Source: JAICMB01 sp035295125 (GTDB taxonomy: Bacteria; Acidobacteriota; Terriglobia; Bryobacterales; Bryobacteraceae). Taken from it: a stretch of 64,000 nt of DNA. Positions 41,475 to 50,318 of this stretch are shown piece after piece; position 1 is the first letter of the stretch, and each line of letters opens with the position of its first letter. The notes under the pieces were generated by a model. The model worked only from the letters and a program-made list of their open reading frames with translations, did no database searches and was not told the DNA's origin. The position numbers and the translations under genes are program-made. Where the stretch lies: assembly GCA_035295125.1 (NCBI GenBank), contig DATGJP010000095.1, positions 186,001-250,000 on the forward strand, given 5' to 3'.

Positions 41475-42908
41475 ATGACCCCCGAAGAATTTCGCCGCGC
41501 GGGGCACCAGTTAATCGACTGGATTGCCGACTATCGTAGCCGCGTTGCCGAACTGCCTGTCATGGCACGCACCGCGCCTGGCGATGTGAAAGCGCAATTG
41601 CCGGTCGCCCCGCCGCTCGATGCGCAGCCCTTCGGCGAAATTCTCGCCGACTTGGACCAGATCATCGTCCCGGGCCTCTCGCATTGGCAGCATCCCAATT
41701 TCTTCGGCTACTTTCCTTCGAACGGCCAACTCGCGAGTGTGCTCGGCGATTTTGCGAGCACCGGGCTTGGCGTGTTGGGCCTGTCGTGGCAATCCAGTCC
41801 CGCATTAACTGAAGTCGAAGAGGTCGTGACCGACTGGATGCGCCAGATGACGGGGCTCTCCGAGGCCTGGAGTGGGGTGATTCAAGACACCGCCTCCACC
41901 TGCACATTGGTTTCGCTCATGGCGGCCCGCGAAAGGGCCACGGACTACGGTCTTGTACGCGGCGGCCTGCAGGCCGAGAAGCAGCCCCTGGTGGTGTATA
42001 CCTCGGCGCACAGCCACAGTTCCGTCGATAAGGCGGCTCTGCTCGCCGGATTCGGCCGTGACAACGTACGGGTGGTCGCGCACGATTCCGCGTATGCGAT
42101 GCGGCCGGACGCCCTCGCCGAGGCCATCGAGCGCGACCTGGCAGCCGGCCATAAACCTTGCGCCGTGGTCGCTACCGTGGGAACCACCACGTCGACGGCA
42201 CTCGACCCATTAGACGCCATTGGCGGCCTTACAGCGAAACACGGCATTTGGCTGCACGTCGACGCCGCCATGGCCGGCTCGGCGATGATTCTGCCGGAAT
42301 GCCGTTGGATGTGGAATGGCATCGAGTCCGCCGATTCGCTGGTGCTCAACCCTCACAAATGGCTGGGCTCCGCATTCGACTGCTCCTTGTACTACGTTCG
42401 CGACCCGCAGCACCTGGTCCGCGTGATGTCGACCAATCCCAGCTATCTGAGGTCCGCGGCTGACGCGCAGGTGAAAAACCTTCGTGACTGGGGACTACCG
42501 TTGGGGCGTCGCTTTCGCGCCCTGAAGCTCTGGTTCATGATTCGCGAGCAGGGCGTCACGGCTCTGCAAAACCGCTTGCGGCGCGACCTGGCCAACGCGC
42601 AGTGGTTCGCCGGGCAGGTTCGTGCCGCGGCTGGTTGGAAGGTTCTGGCTCCGGTTCCTTTGCAGACCACCTGCATCCGCCACGAGCCGCCTGGCCTCGA
42701 AGGCGAAGCTCTCGACAAGCACACGTTGGCCTGGGTCGATCGCATCAATCGTTCCGGAAGCGCCTACCTCACGCCTGCGATTCTGGACGGCCGATGGATG
42801 GTCCGGGTCTCGATTGGGGCGATTGCTACGGAGCGAGAGCATGTCGAGGCGCTCTGGAATCTGATTCGCCGAGAAGCGGAGGGGCAGAGCCTCACCGCCG
42901 GCTCTTAA
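41475..42908 (+). CDS. Pyridoxal-phosphate-dependent amino acid decarboxylase (aromatic L-amino acid type)
   Basis: The 477-residue group II decarboxylase has the substrate-side strand ADLDQIIVPGLSHWQHPNFF and GYFPSNGQLASVLGDFASTG, the PLP-binding TSAHSHSSVDKAALLAGFG, the aspartate in GIWLHVDAAMAGSAMILPEC and the Schiff-base Lys in VLNPHKWLGSAFDCS. The last block MVRVSIGAIATEREHVEALW is typical of the aromatic L-amino acid decarboxylases and their tyrosine/tryptophan relatives. It probably yields an aromatic amine such as tryptamine or tyramine; the exact substrate is uncertain. It ends convergent with the HNH gene, overlapping by 17 bases. Confidence 0.92.
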   Translation: MTPEEFRRAGHQLIDWIADYRSRVAELPVMARTAPGDVKAQLPVAPPLDAQPFGEILADLDQIIVPGLSHWQHPNFFGYFPSNGQLASVLGDFASTGLGVLGLSWQSSPALTEVEEVVTDWMRQMTGLSEAWSGVIQDTASTCTLVSLMAARERATDYGLVRGGLQAEKQPLVVYTSAHSHSSVDKAALLAGFGRDNVRVVAHDSAYAMRPDALAEAIERDLAAGHKPCAVVATVGTTTSTALDPLDAIGGLTAKHGIWLHVDAAMAGSAMILPECRWMWNGIESADSLVLNPHKWLGSAFDCSLYYVRDPQHLVRVMSTNPSYLRSAADAQVKNLRDWGLPLGRRFRALKLWFMIREQGVTALQNRLRRDLANAQWFAGQVRAAAGWKVLAPVPLQTTCIRHEPPGLEGEALDKHTLAWVDRINRSGSAYLTPAILDGRWMVRVSIGAIATEREHVEALWNLIRREAEGQSLTAGS

Positions 42909-43356
42909 GACGCTCCCGCAATGACGCCGTCGCTGCGCGGTGACAGATCAGGCACAGCGACCGGATATTCGACAGGTCGCATTCACCGCCGCCTTCGGCG
43001 ACGGGAACGATGTGGTCCGCATCCCACAAGCTCTGCCGAGAGCCGGCCTTCAGCCCCCAAGCGGCATAAGCGCGCAGGCGGGCGGCGCCACGCTGCCGCT
43101 TCAGGTGCAGGAACGCTGCAACACAATCCTTGCCGCAAGCCGCGCAAATGCCTTTATCGCGCTCAAACACCTTATCGCGAACGTATCCCGGATTGGTGCG
43201 CAACTTCCACTCCTCGACGCACCAGTCCGAGCAGAACGTTAGGCGGCCCTTCGGCACCTCCAGGTTGCACCAGCGGCACAGGTTGCGCCCATTAGGACCC
43301 TTGGGCAAAGTCGCCGGGTCCACCCAGCCGCCGGGCATAGTGCGGGCTGTACTCAT
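42892..43356 (-). CDS. HNH endonuclease domain protein
   Basis: The 154-residue product has a Cys pair near the N-terminus (CRWCNLEV), a second pair (CSDWC), a third (CAACGKDC) and the HNH core DADHIVPVAEGGGECDLSNI ending LCLICHRA. The active His and Asn are present. Such proteins cleave DNA, and some belong to mobile elements or restriction systems, but no methylase or mobile marker lies nearby. The ATG at 43356 was preferred over the upstream start at 43389. Confidence 0.88.
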   Translation of the reverse strand: MSTARTMPGGWVDPATLPKGPNGRNLCRWCNLEVPKGRLTFCSDWCVEEWKLRTNPGYVRDKVFERDKGICAACGKDCVAAFLHLKRQRGAARLRAYAAWGLKAGSRQSLWDADHIVPVAEGGGECDLSNIRSLCLICHRAATASLRERLKSRR

Positions 43357-43430
43357 AAGCTGGCGAATCCGCAAACATTCTAACAACAAAATGTAGTACT
43401 CCGGTTCCGCTACGCTAGAATTTAAAACTC

Positions 43431-44348
43431 ATGTCACTCGTTGTCGTTGGATCCGTGGCGTACGACGGTCTCGAGACGCCTCATGGCAAGGTCGACCGCA
43501 TCCTGGGCGGCGCAGCCACTTATATCGGACTCGCAGCCAGTTTCTTCACGGACGTGAAGCTGGTGGGAATCGTAGGGGACGACTTCGCCGCGGAAGATCG
43601 GGAATTCCTGGCAAAACGCAGCATCGATCTGGAGGGCCTGGAACAGGTCCCCGGGAAAACGTTCTTCTGGCAGGGTGTCTATTCCGCCGACATGAACGAT
43701 CGCACCACTTTGGTCACCGATCTGAACGTGTTTGCCGACTTCGATCCCAAGTTGCCCGAAGGCTATCGCTCGGCGCCGTATCTGATGCTCGGCAATATTC
43801 AGCCGGCGCTGCAGCGTGGGGTCCGGGCGCAGATGAACGGTGTGAAGCTGACCGCCGGCGACACCATGAACTACTGGATCAAGGACTACCGCGATGAACT
43901 GCTCGCCACGATCAGAGACTGGGATTTCCTGCTCATCAACGATTCGGAAGCGCGCATGCTATCACGTGAGTACAATCTGCGGCGCGCGGCAAACGCAATC
44001 CTGGACATGGGTCCCAACACCGTCGTGATCAAGCGCGGCGAATACGGTGCGCTTCTGTTCCGCCGCGACTCGCACTTCATGGTGCCCGGTTATCTGCTCG
44101 AAGAAGTCTTCGATCCTACCGGCGCAGGCGACTGCTTTGCGGGCGGCTTCATTGGATATCTCGCGGAACACAACTGCGACCTGAAGCAGGGGCACATCGA
44201 CCGCGTGGATATCGCTCGCGCGGTGATCTACGGCTCCGTGATGGGCAGCTTCTGTTGTGAGAAATTCGGTCCCGACCGCTTCCGAACGCTGACGCGCGAG
44301 GAGATTGACGGCCGTTTCCGCGAATTCCGCGAGTTCACGGAATTCTGA
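43431..44348 (+). CDS. PfkB family carbohydrate/nucleoside kinase
   Basis: The 305-residue kinase has the first signature VDRILGGAATYIGLAASFFT (substrate GG) and the second DPTGAGDCFAGGFIGYL, where Asp of GAGD is the catalytic base. Middle segments such as DWDFLLINDSEARMLS support the ribokinase fold. It phosphorylates a sugar or nucleoside with ATP; this group has members annotated as adenosine or sugar kinases. Substrate is not evident. It precedes a MITE-like element and may be a free-standing gene. Confidence 0.92.
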   Translation: MSLVVVGSVAYDGLETPHGKVDRILGGAATYIGLAASFFTDVKLVGIVGDDFAAEDREFLAKRSIDLEGLEQVPGKTFFWQGVYSADMNDRTTLVTDLNVFADFDPKLPEGYRSAPYLMLGNIQPALQRGVRAQMNGVKLTAGDTMNYWIKDYRDELLATIRDWDFLLINDSEARMLSREYNLRRAANAILDMGPNTVVIKRGEYGALLFRRDSHFMVPGYLLEEVFDPTGAGDCFAGGFIGYLAEHNCDLKQGHIDRVDIARAVIYGSVMGSFCCEKFGPDRFRTLTREEIDGRFREFREFTEF

Positions 44349-44377
44349 TGGTAGTGCAGATTGAGGTACGGCAGACT

Positions 44378-44575
44378 GTGGAAGGGTGGCGGAGGCGGTT
44401 TCGCCTGCCTTTAGAGCTTACCGGGACGATTTCACATACCTATGCTCGCTGTTGCTTTGCGCAGTCTCTAGTTAACAGATTCTCGTGGCGCTGGGAAAAG
44501 GGAGTTGGGCGGCTTCAGCCTCGGGTTCCGGGTGACATCCAAAAGCAGGCGAAACCGCCTGCGCCACCCTTCCAC
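44378..44575. mobile_element. MITE-like element with 31-bp terminal inverted repeats
   Basis: Left end 44378-44408 (GTGGAAGGGTGGCG then GAGGCGGTTTCGCCTGC) and right end 44545-44575 are inverted copies with one mismatch. Each end is itself palindromic around GGCGAAACCGCC. About 136 bases lie between and encode nothing recognisable. The element sits between the kinase stop and the glycosyltransferase start, and shares ends with copies at 26243, 30277, 36030, 51412 and 54868. No clear target duplication was found. Confidence 0.75.
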
Positions 44576-44598
44576 AATTGCCGGGAAACCAGTCGGCA

Positions 44599-46146
44599 GT
44601 GGCGACCCAGCATAATGTGAAACGCGCTACTGCCGCAGCCTTCGCCTCGCTCGCGATTCTGAGCGCCCTCGCCTGCCTGCTCGTCCAACGCAACGGCTGG
44701 ACTCTCTACTACGGCGATGCCGAAGCTCATCTCGAGATCGCCCGCCGCATTGTCGACTCGCGCACACCCGGTTATCGCGAGGTCGGGGCCGTCTGGCTTC
44801 CGCTTCCACACGCCCTGATGCTCCCGCTCGTCGGCAAACCCGAATTCTGGCGAACCGGGCTGGCAGGCACAATCCCCTCCGCCATCTGTTTCGTCCTCGG
44901 AGGAACGTTCCTTTTCACCGCCGCTCGCCGAGCCTTCCAATCAATTCCCGCCGCAGCAGCCGCCATCGGCGTATTCGCCCTGAACCCGAACCTGCTCTAC
45001 CTCCAGGCAACGCCCATGACCGAAGCCATCTTCTTCGCGTCTCTCCTGGCGCTGCTCTACTTCACGATCCTGTATCGGGACACCCAATCCTACGGCGCGG
45101 TGCTCGGGGCCGGCCTCGCAACATTCGCCGCGACATTGACTCGTTACGAAGGCTGGTTCCTTATCCCCTTCGTCACGATTTACCTGTTATTCGCCGGTTC
45201 AAAACATCGCCTGACAGCGCCCCTCATGTACGGCGCGATTGCCTGCCTCGGTCCCCTGCTGTGGATCCTGCACAACATGTGGTGGTTTGGCGATCCTCTC
45301 GACTTTTATCGCGGACCCTACTCCGCCAAAGCCATCTATCAGCACGCCCTCGACCATGGACTCGCGCGCTACCCGGGCGACCACGACTGGCGCAAAGCCA
45401 TCCAATACTACTTCTCCGCCGCTCAACAAGTCACCGGCTGGATCGCCGTTGGGCTCGGCCTCTGCGGCGCCGCAATCGCGATCTTTCGCCGCGCCGTCTG
45501 GCCGCTCTTCCTGCTCGCACTCCCTCCCGTCTTTTACGTCTGGAGCATTTACTCATCGGGCACGCCCATCTTCGTCCCGAACCTCACGCCATTTGCGTAC
45601 TACAACACGCGTTACGGCCTGGCCGCGCTTCCCTTCCTCGCATTTGCCAGTGGAGCGCTGGTTTTCCTGGCGCCACGCAAGAGACACGCAGCCATTGCGG
45701 TCGTGCTCGCCCTCATCGCGGCCGGTTGGTGGGTCGCTCATCCACAGCCCGAAAACTGGATCTGCTGGAAAGAGTCGCAGGTCAACTCCGAGGCCCGCCG
45801 ATTCTGGACGCATGAAACGGCAGCCTTCCTTGATGCCAACTATCACGGCGGTGGAATCTTCACGATGCTGGGAGATCTCGCCGGAGTCTTCCGTGAGGCC
45901 GGTATCCCAATGACCGAGGCCTTGAACGACGGCAACGAACCGCAATGGGACGCCAGCGTGGCACGCCCCGACTATTTCCTCCACGAGCGTTGGGCCGTAG
46001 CGCAGACTGGCGACCCCGTGTCTTCCGCCATGGCCAAGGCGGGAATGCACGGGACGCGTTATAAACTGGTGGACACGATCCGCGTGAAGGGCGTGCCGGT
46101 CATCGAAATCTATCGAAGAGACAGCGATGCGAATCCCATTCACTAA
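44599..46146 (+). CDS. Membrane glycosyltransferase (PMT/GT39-like)
   Basis: The product of about 515 residues has around ten transmembrane segments. The first loop contains the acidic motif YYGDAEAHLEIARRIVD, as in undecaprenyl- or dolichyl-phosphate-sugar dependent transferases (GT-C fold), and 'TLTRYEGWFLIPFVTIYLLF' follows. The C-terminal periplasmic part is smaller (CWKESQVNSEARRFWTHETA). It probably transfers a sugar to an acceptor at the membrane. Start codon: GTG at 44599 or the TTG at 44578; neither has a Shine-Dalgarno. The gene starts next to the MITE, which may have replaced its original promoter. It overlaps dapF by 20 bases. Confidence 0.8.
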   Translation: MATQHNVKRATAAAFASLAILSALACLLVQRNGWTLYYGDAEAHLEIARRIVDSRTPGYREVGAVWLPLPHALMLPLVGKPEFWRTGLAGTIPSAICFVLGGTFLFTAARRAFQSIPAAAAAIGVFALNPNLLYLQATPMTEAIFFASLLALLYFTILYRDTQSYGAVLGAGLATFAATLTRYEGWFLIPFVTIYLLFAGSKHRLTAPLMYGAIACLGPLLWILHNMWWFGDPLDFYRGPYSAKAIYQHALDHGLARYPGDHDWRKAIQYYFSAAQQVTGWIAVGLGLCGAAIAIFRRAVWPLFLLALPPVFYVWSIYSSGTPIFVPNLTPFAYYNTRYGLAALPFLAFASGALVFLAPRKRHAAIAVVLALIAAGWWVAHPQPENWICWKESQVNSEARRFWTHETAAFLDANYHGGGIFTMLGDLAGVFREAGIPMTEALNDGNEPQWDASVARPDYFLHERWAVAQTGDPVSSAMAKAGMHGTRYKLVDTIRVKGVPVIEIYRRDSDANPIH

Positions 46147-46906
46147 AGCGCACGGAGCAGGCAACGACTTTCTGCTCACCTGGTCGGACCAGGCGCCGCA
46201 GACCAATCTTCCCGCGGTTGCGCGCGCGATCTGCAATCGACACACCGGTGTCGGAGCCGATGGCTGGATCATCGTCCTCGGCAACACTATTCGTTTATTC
46301 AATGCCGATGGCAGCGAGGCCGAGATTTCCGGTAATGGAACGCGCTGTGCCGCGGCACTTTTGATCGACTCCGGACACACCGGCTCCAGCCTGACGATTG
46401 TCACGGGTGCCGGCCCCAAGCAACTCCATCTCATGGAACAAGTGGGAAATCGCTTTCTCTTCGAGATGAACATGGGCCAGCCGCAGTATCGCGACGATCA
46501 ACTCCGCCACCACCTGTCACTCAGCAGCGGTCCGCTGGAGGTGGCCATCATCGACGTGGGCAATCCCCAGTGCGCCGTGATTGGCAAACAAATCTCCTCG
46601 AACTGGCGGACCGTCGGCGCGGAGATCGAAGGCCATCCCTTCTTTCCCAAACGCACTAACGTGTCTTTCGTGCACGTGCTCGACGAGCACACGATTGAAG
46701 CACGATTCTTCGAGCGTGGCGCCGGTGCGACCCTCAGCTCAGGTACGGGTTCAACGGGCGCAGCCGTTGCTGCGATCCTTCGAAATCTTGTTCGGAGTCC
46801 TGTCCGCATCGTCACTGAAGCGGGCGATCTCAAACTGCGTTGGGACGATTCGGTGTATCTCACCGGTCCCGCCGAGATCGTCGCTACCGGTGACTTCCTC
46901 CACTAG
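46127..46906 (+). CDS. dapF: Diaminopimelate epimerase with one catalytic Cys replaced by Ser
   Basis: The 259-residue protein shows the two-fold DapF layout: 'KAHGAGNDFLLTW' at the start, FNADGSEAEISGNGTRCAAA with first catalytic Cys74, then RTNVSFVHVLDEHTIEARFF and ERGAGATLSSGTGSTGAAVA. In characterised DapF the last block reads ACGTG, with the second Cys acting as the other acid/base; here Ser205 stands in its place. It would interconvert LL- and meso-diaminopimelate for lysine and peptidoglycan, if still active. It overlaps the glycosyltransferase gene by 20 bases. No other lysine gene is near. Confidence 0.85.
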   Translation: MRIPFTKAHGAGNDFLLTWSDQAPQTNLPAVARAICNRHTGVGADGWIIVLGNTIRLFNADGSEAEISGNGTRCAAALLIDSGHTGSSLTIVTGAGPKQLHLMEQVGNRFLFEMNMGQPQYRDDQLRHHLSLSSGPLEVAIIDVGNPQCAVIGKQISSNWRTVGAEIEGHPFFPKRTNVSFVHVLDEHTIEARFFERGAGATLSSGTGSTGAAVAAILRNLVRSPVRIVTEAGDLKLRWDDSVYLTGPAEIVATGDFLH

Positions 46907-46938
46907 TTTTTGGATGCCAACTTTAGGCTGCCCCTATG

Positions 46939-46996
46939 CCGGCTGAAGCCGGCCGGTACGCGCGTTTTCACCCGCGCAGCGGTTTAAGAACCGCTT
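46939..46996. terminator. Cluster of three hairpins after dapF
   Basis: CCGGCT-GAA-GCCGG (46939-46953), GCGCG-TTTTCAC-CCGCGC and AGCGGTT-TAAG-AACCGCT (46979-46996) follow each other in the gap between dapF and the convergent DUF4142 gene. A bidirectional terminator or palindromic repeat cluster is likely. Confidence 0.55.
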
Positions 46997-47044
46997 TCAC
47001 ACTTCGAAAAGCCTCGACAAAGCACCGGTAACTGGTGCACCGGC

Positions 47045-47623
47045 TCATTCGGAGCTCGCACCATCCATCAACTTCTGAGCATCAAGGGCTTTCTGCAGTC
47101 CCTCCTGCAACGGCCGCAGCATCGCATAAGCCCATTGCTTCACCTCGGGGTCCGTGCCGGTAGAAGCCTCGTGCTGGTAGGCCGTAAGTTCCTTCTCCGC
47201 AATCTTGCTCACGTCCTGCAGGTACGCCTGATCAAGAACTCCGGGGTCGAGGGTCTGCAGCCGCCGGTACTCGGCCTCGGACTTGTCATCCTGGGTTCCG
47301 CCCACACTGAGCTTGTAGCGCGCGGCGAACTCCCGCAAGCGATCGCCAAAGTCCGTCCGGTCGTCCACGATCTTTGCCGCGTAGCCCTTCAAATCGGGAT
47401 TAGAGCCATGATCCTTGACCCACGACGCATATGCCACTTCCAGGTAATTCGCGCGAACCGCGTCGAGCAGGAACCGGGCGTCCGCGCTTTTCGGAACGGG
47501 CGGCGCGGTCTTCTGTTGTCCCACAACGAGCGAAAGTCCGGCGAAGAAAACCCCTCCAACGAAACTTCTCGATAAGAGAACCATCCTTCTTAACAGATTC
47601 GAGCAAAAGCGATTATGTTTCAA
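47045..47623 (-). CDS. Secreted DUF4142-type protein
   Basis: The 192-residue product has an N-terminal signal segment (VLLSRSFVGGVFFAGLSLVV) and a four-helix region typical of DUF4142: DARFLLDAVRANYLEVAYAS, DLKGYAAKIVDDRTDFGDRL and LDQAYLQDVSKIAEKELTAY. Members are exported ferritin-like bundles with unknown function, often near regulators. It is divergent from the OmpR-type regulator gene by 43 bases, so they may share a control region. Start could be ATG 47623 or 47584; AAGAAGG lies right before the latter but with no spacing. Confidence 0.82.
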   Translation of the reverse strand: MKHNRFCSNLLRRMVLLSRSFVGGVFFAGLSLVVGQQKTAPPVPKSADARFLLDAVRANYLEVAYASWVKDHGSNPDLKGYAAKIVDDRTDFGDRLREFAARYKLSVGGTQDDKSEAEYRRLQTLDPGVLDQAYLQDVSKIAEKELTAYQHEASTGTDPEVKQWAYAMLRPLQEGLQKALDAQKLMDGASSE

Positions 47624-47647
47624 CTAGGATCTGTAACCTGATACACT
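47619..47647 (+). promoter_or_regulatory. sigma70-like promoter for the two-component regulator
   Basis: TTCAAC (47619-47624), a 17-base spacer and TACACT (47642-47647) lie 19 bases before the ATG of the response regulator gene at 47667. It sits between the divergent DUF4142 gene and the two-component operon. Confidence 0.5.
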
Positions 47648-47666
47648 GTCCTGCGAAACTAAAAGT

Positions 47667-48371
47667 ATGAGGATTCTGATCGTTGAAGACGAGAAGCGAA
47701 TCCAGGACTTTCTGTCACGGGGACTGGAGAGTGCCGGCTATGCGGTCGACGTAGCCGGGACCGGCAACACCGGGGTCGATCTGGTCCACGCCACGGAATA
47801 CGACCTTATCATTCTCGACCTGGGCCTGCCGGACATCGATGGACTCGAGGTTCTGAAGAAGATCCGGAACCGGAAAACCAGCCCGCCCGTCCTGATTTTA
47901 AGCGCCCGCGACGCCGTGGATGATCGTGTCCGTGGACTGGAACTCGGCGCCGACGATTACCTCGTTAAGCCGTTTGCGTTCGTCGAGTTGCTCGCGCGGG
48001 CGCGAGCGCTCCTGCGGCGCGGACAGCCGACTCCCGAGCGGCTGCAAGTGGGTGACCTTCAACTCGACTGCATCCGACGCAAGGTGACGAGGAACAACGA
48101 GAATATCGAACTGGCGCCGAAAGAGTTCAGCATCCTGGAGTACATGATGCGAAACCGGGGCCGTCCGCTCAGCCGGACGATGATCGTCGAACACGTCTGG
48201 GATATGGATTACGACGGTCTGACCAATATTGTCGATGTATACATTCGACATTTGCGGAGCAAGATTGACGATCGTTTCCCCACGAAAATGATTCACACCG
48301 TGCGGGGGATAGGTTACATGCTCGACGCGCCCGAGAAGCCGGCCGAAAAGCCCGTTACACAACAGCAGTAA
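47667..48371 (+). CDS. OmpR/PhoB family response regulator
   Basis: The 234-residue protein has a receiver domain (MRILIVEDEKRIQDFLSRGL; phosphoacceptor Asp51 in LIILDLGLPDIDG; Lys in YLVKPFAF) and a winged-helix effector (LQLDCIRRKVTRNNENIELA-like strand, FSILEYMMRNRGRPLSRTMI, NIVDVYIRHLRSKIDD, TVRGIGYML). It lies six bases before its kinase gene. The kinase resembles the CusS/QseC group, so metal or envelope stress is a possible signal. Confidence 0.95.
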   Translation: MRILIVEDEKRIQDFLSRGLESAGYAVDVAGTGNTGVDLVHATEYDLIILDLGLPDIDGLEVLKKIRNRKTSPPVLILSARDAVDDRVRGLELGADDYLVKPFAFVELLARARALLRRGQPTPERLQVGDLQLDCIRRKVTRNNENIELAPKEFSILEYMMRNRGRPLSRTMIVEHVWDMDYDGLTNIVDVYIRHLRSKIDDRFPTKMIHTVRGIGYMLDAPEKPAEKPVTQQQ

Positions 48372-48377
48372 GGTCGC

Positions 48378-49877
48378 ATGGCAGCAGCGGCATCGATTTT
48401 TGTTCACACGTACCGGTTCTTTCGGGGGCTGCGATTTCGAATCGCGGTTAGCTATGCGGTGTTTTTTGCGGTGCTGCTCGTAGCGATGGGTTTTGCGTTG
48501 GAGAAGGGCCTCCAGACAATTTTCCAGGATCAGGTAGAAGAATTGCTGAAGGACGACTGGGATGCGGTGAAGGGCTATCTCAGACTGGACACAAAGGTCG
48601 GTCCGGACTGGTTCTTTGACCCTTACGATCCGGAAGAAAGCTACATCGTCAACCGCCTTCAACAGGTCTACTTGCTCACGGACTCGGAGGGCCACGTCCT
48701 CCAATACTCAGCGATCTACCAGGGTATCGGCTACGATTCGCGCGACTACATCAAGTCCACGTTGAAATCAAATCAGAAGCTCTTCCGCGTCCGATACGGT
48801 AAAGATGGAGTACCGTACCTGATCCTAGGCGGACCGATCATCGACGAGCACCACAACAAGTATTTCCTGGCGATCGGGCGGCCGATGCAGAATAACCAGA
48901 AGGCAGCGCGGGAGTTTACCTGGAATTATTTCAAGTTCCTGCCTTTGGCAATCGCCTTCAGCAGCTTGCTCGGATGGATTCTGGCTGGCCGGGCACTGCG
49001 CCCCGTCAACGATGTCGCGAGTACCGCGCAGCAGATCACGCACTCCAACCTCGACATGCAGATCCCGCTACGCGGCGCGTATGACGAGCTCGATCGCATG
49101 ATCGAGGCTTTCAACAGTATGATGCGGCGGTTGAATCTCTCGTTTGAACAGATCCGGCAGTTCTCCACCGATGTTTCGCATGAGCTTCGCACACCGCTAA
49201 CCGTGGTGCGCGGACAACTCGAAGTCGCACTGTTCACATCCGAAACCGTGGAGCAATTCCGCGAAGCCATGGTAAACGCGCTCGAAGACGTCGAGCGTCT
49301 GAGCAATATCGTGCGGGCACTGCTGATGCTTTCCCAGGCTGAATCGGGGCAACTGGTTTTGAATCGCACCGATGTCGACCTTGCCGATATGGTGCGCGAA
49401 CTCGTAGAACAGTACCAGATCCCCGCCGAAGCCGCCGGCGTTCACCTCACCGAACACGTCAATGGACCTTGCTTCATTCGTGCGGACCGCGTGCAAATGG
49501 AGCGGCTCATCACCAATCTGCTTTCAAACGGCATCAAGTATACGCCGTCCGGCGGGCAGGTAACGGCCAACCTCGAAGAAGAGGGCCGGTCGATGAAACT
49601 TATCGTCGAGGACAACGGGGTGGGTATCTCGCCCGATCATTTGCCTCATATCTTTGACCGCTTCTATCGTGTTCCCTCGTCGGATCCTGAGAAAGGGCTG
49701 GGGCTGGGATTGAGTTTCGTCGCGTGGATCGTTAAAGTGCACGGCGGCACGATTCACGTGGAGAGCAAGCCCGGCCAAGGTACGCGTTTTGTCGTCAAGC
49801 TGCCCGCCAAGGAAATCCGCCTGGATGCGGAAACACCGGCGCCGAGCGCGGCCGAGTTGCCAAACCCTGTAAACTGA
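48378..49877 (+). CDS. Sensor histidine kinase
   Basis: The 499-residue kinase has a first transmembrane helix (FRIAVSYAVFFAVLLVAMGF), a periplasmic region of about 150 residues, a second helix (FLPLAIAFSSLLGWILAGRA), a HAMP linker, the HisKA site FSTDVSHELRTPLTVVRGQL with the phosphoacceptor His, and an ATPase domain (ITNLLSNGIKYTPSG, VEDNGVGISPDHLPHIFDRF, GLGLGLSFVAWIVKVHGGTI). It signals through the response regulator gene just upstream; the two form one operon. The STAS gene follows five bases after its stop and probably belongs to the same unit. Confidence 0.95.
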   Translation: MAAAASIFVHTYRFFRGLRFRIAVSYAVFFAVLLVAMGFALEKGLQTIFQDQVEELLKDDWDAVKGYLRLDTKVGPDWFFDPYDPEESYIVNRLQQVYLLTDSEGHVLQYSAIYQGIGYDSRDYIKSTLKSNQKLFRVRYGKDGVPYLILGGPIIDEHHNKYFLAIGRPMQNNQKAAREFTWNYFKFLPLAIAFSSLLGWILAGRALRPVNDVASTAQQITHSNLDMQIPLRGAYDELDRMIEAFNSMMRRLNLSFEQIRQFSTDVSHELRTPLTVVRGQLEVALFTSETVEQFREAMVNALEDVERLSNIVRALLMLSQAESGQLVLNRTDVDLADMVRELVEQYQIPAEAAGVHLTEHVNGPCFIRADRVQMERLITNLLSNGIKYTPSGGQVTANLEEEGRSMKLIVEDNGVGISPDHLPHIFDRFYRVPSSDPEKGLGLGLSFVAWIVKVHGGTIHVESKPGQGTRFVVKLPAKEIRLDAETPAPSAAELPNPVN

Positions 49878-49882
49878 AGAAC

Positions 49883-50293
49883 ATGCCGAGCAACCTGGAA
49901 ATCAACAGACGGGAGCGGGAAGGCGTCAGCATCCTCGATCTCAAGGGCCGTCTGATTGTCGGTGAACCCGCCGGTAAAATACGGGAGGCCATTAACGGCG
50001 AGGTCACCTGGGGCCGCACGCGCGTTGTGTTGAATCTCGAACACGTCGACTATATCGACAGCACGGGCTTGGGCAGTATGGTCATCTGCTACACCTCGCT
50101 GCAGAAATCGGGCGGGACGCTGAAGCTTTTGAAACTCAACAAGCGCAATATTGAATTGCTGCTCCTGACTAAACTGTCGACCATCTTCGAGATCTTCACG
50201 GACGAGCAGGACGCGGTCAACAGCTTTTTCCCAGAGCGCGAAATCAAGCGTTTCGATATCCTGAACTTCGTGCAGCAGCAGGAAGAATCGTAG
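49883..50293 (+). CDS. STAS-domain anti-anti-sigma factor-like protein
   Basis: The 136-residue product shows the SpoIIAA-type STAS fold: VSILDLKGRLIVGEPAGKIR, VVLNLEHVDYIDSTGLGSMV and LLKLNKRNIELLLLTKLSTI. Ser60 in DSTGLG is the usual site of phosphorylation by an RsbW-type kinase. No such kinase or sigma gene is adjacent, though it follows a histidine kinase by five bases. It might feed a partner-switching pathway encoded elsewhere. A C-terminal tail of about 25 residues (REIKRFDILNFVQQQEES) extends beyond the domain. Confidence 0.9.
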   Translation: MPSNLEINRREREGVSILDLKGRLIVGEPAGKIREAINGEVTWGRTRVVLNLEHVDYIDSTGLGSMVICYTSLQKSGGTLKLLKLNKRNIELLLLTKLSTIFEIFTDEQDAVNSFFPEREIKRFDILNFVQQQEES

Positions 50294-50318
50294 TCACTAA
50301 GGCCGCATCTAACAACAT

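Noticed and set aside
42892..43356. Restriction-modification or homing element around the HNH gene
   Set aside because: No methylase, integrase or intron boundary is visible; only the nuclease domain is supported.
44378..44575. Simple terminator of the kinase gene
   Set aside because: Two distant inverted ends of 31 bases and related copies elsewhere fit a mobile element better.
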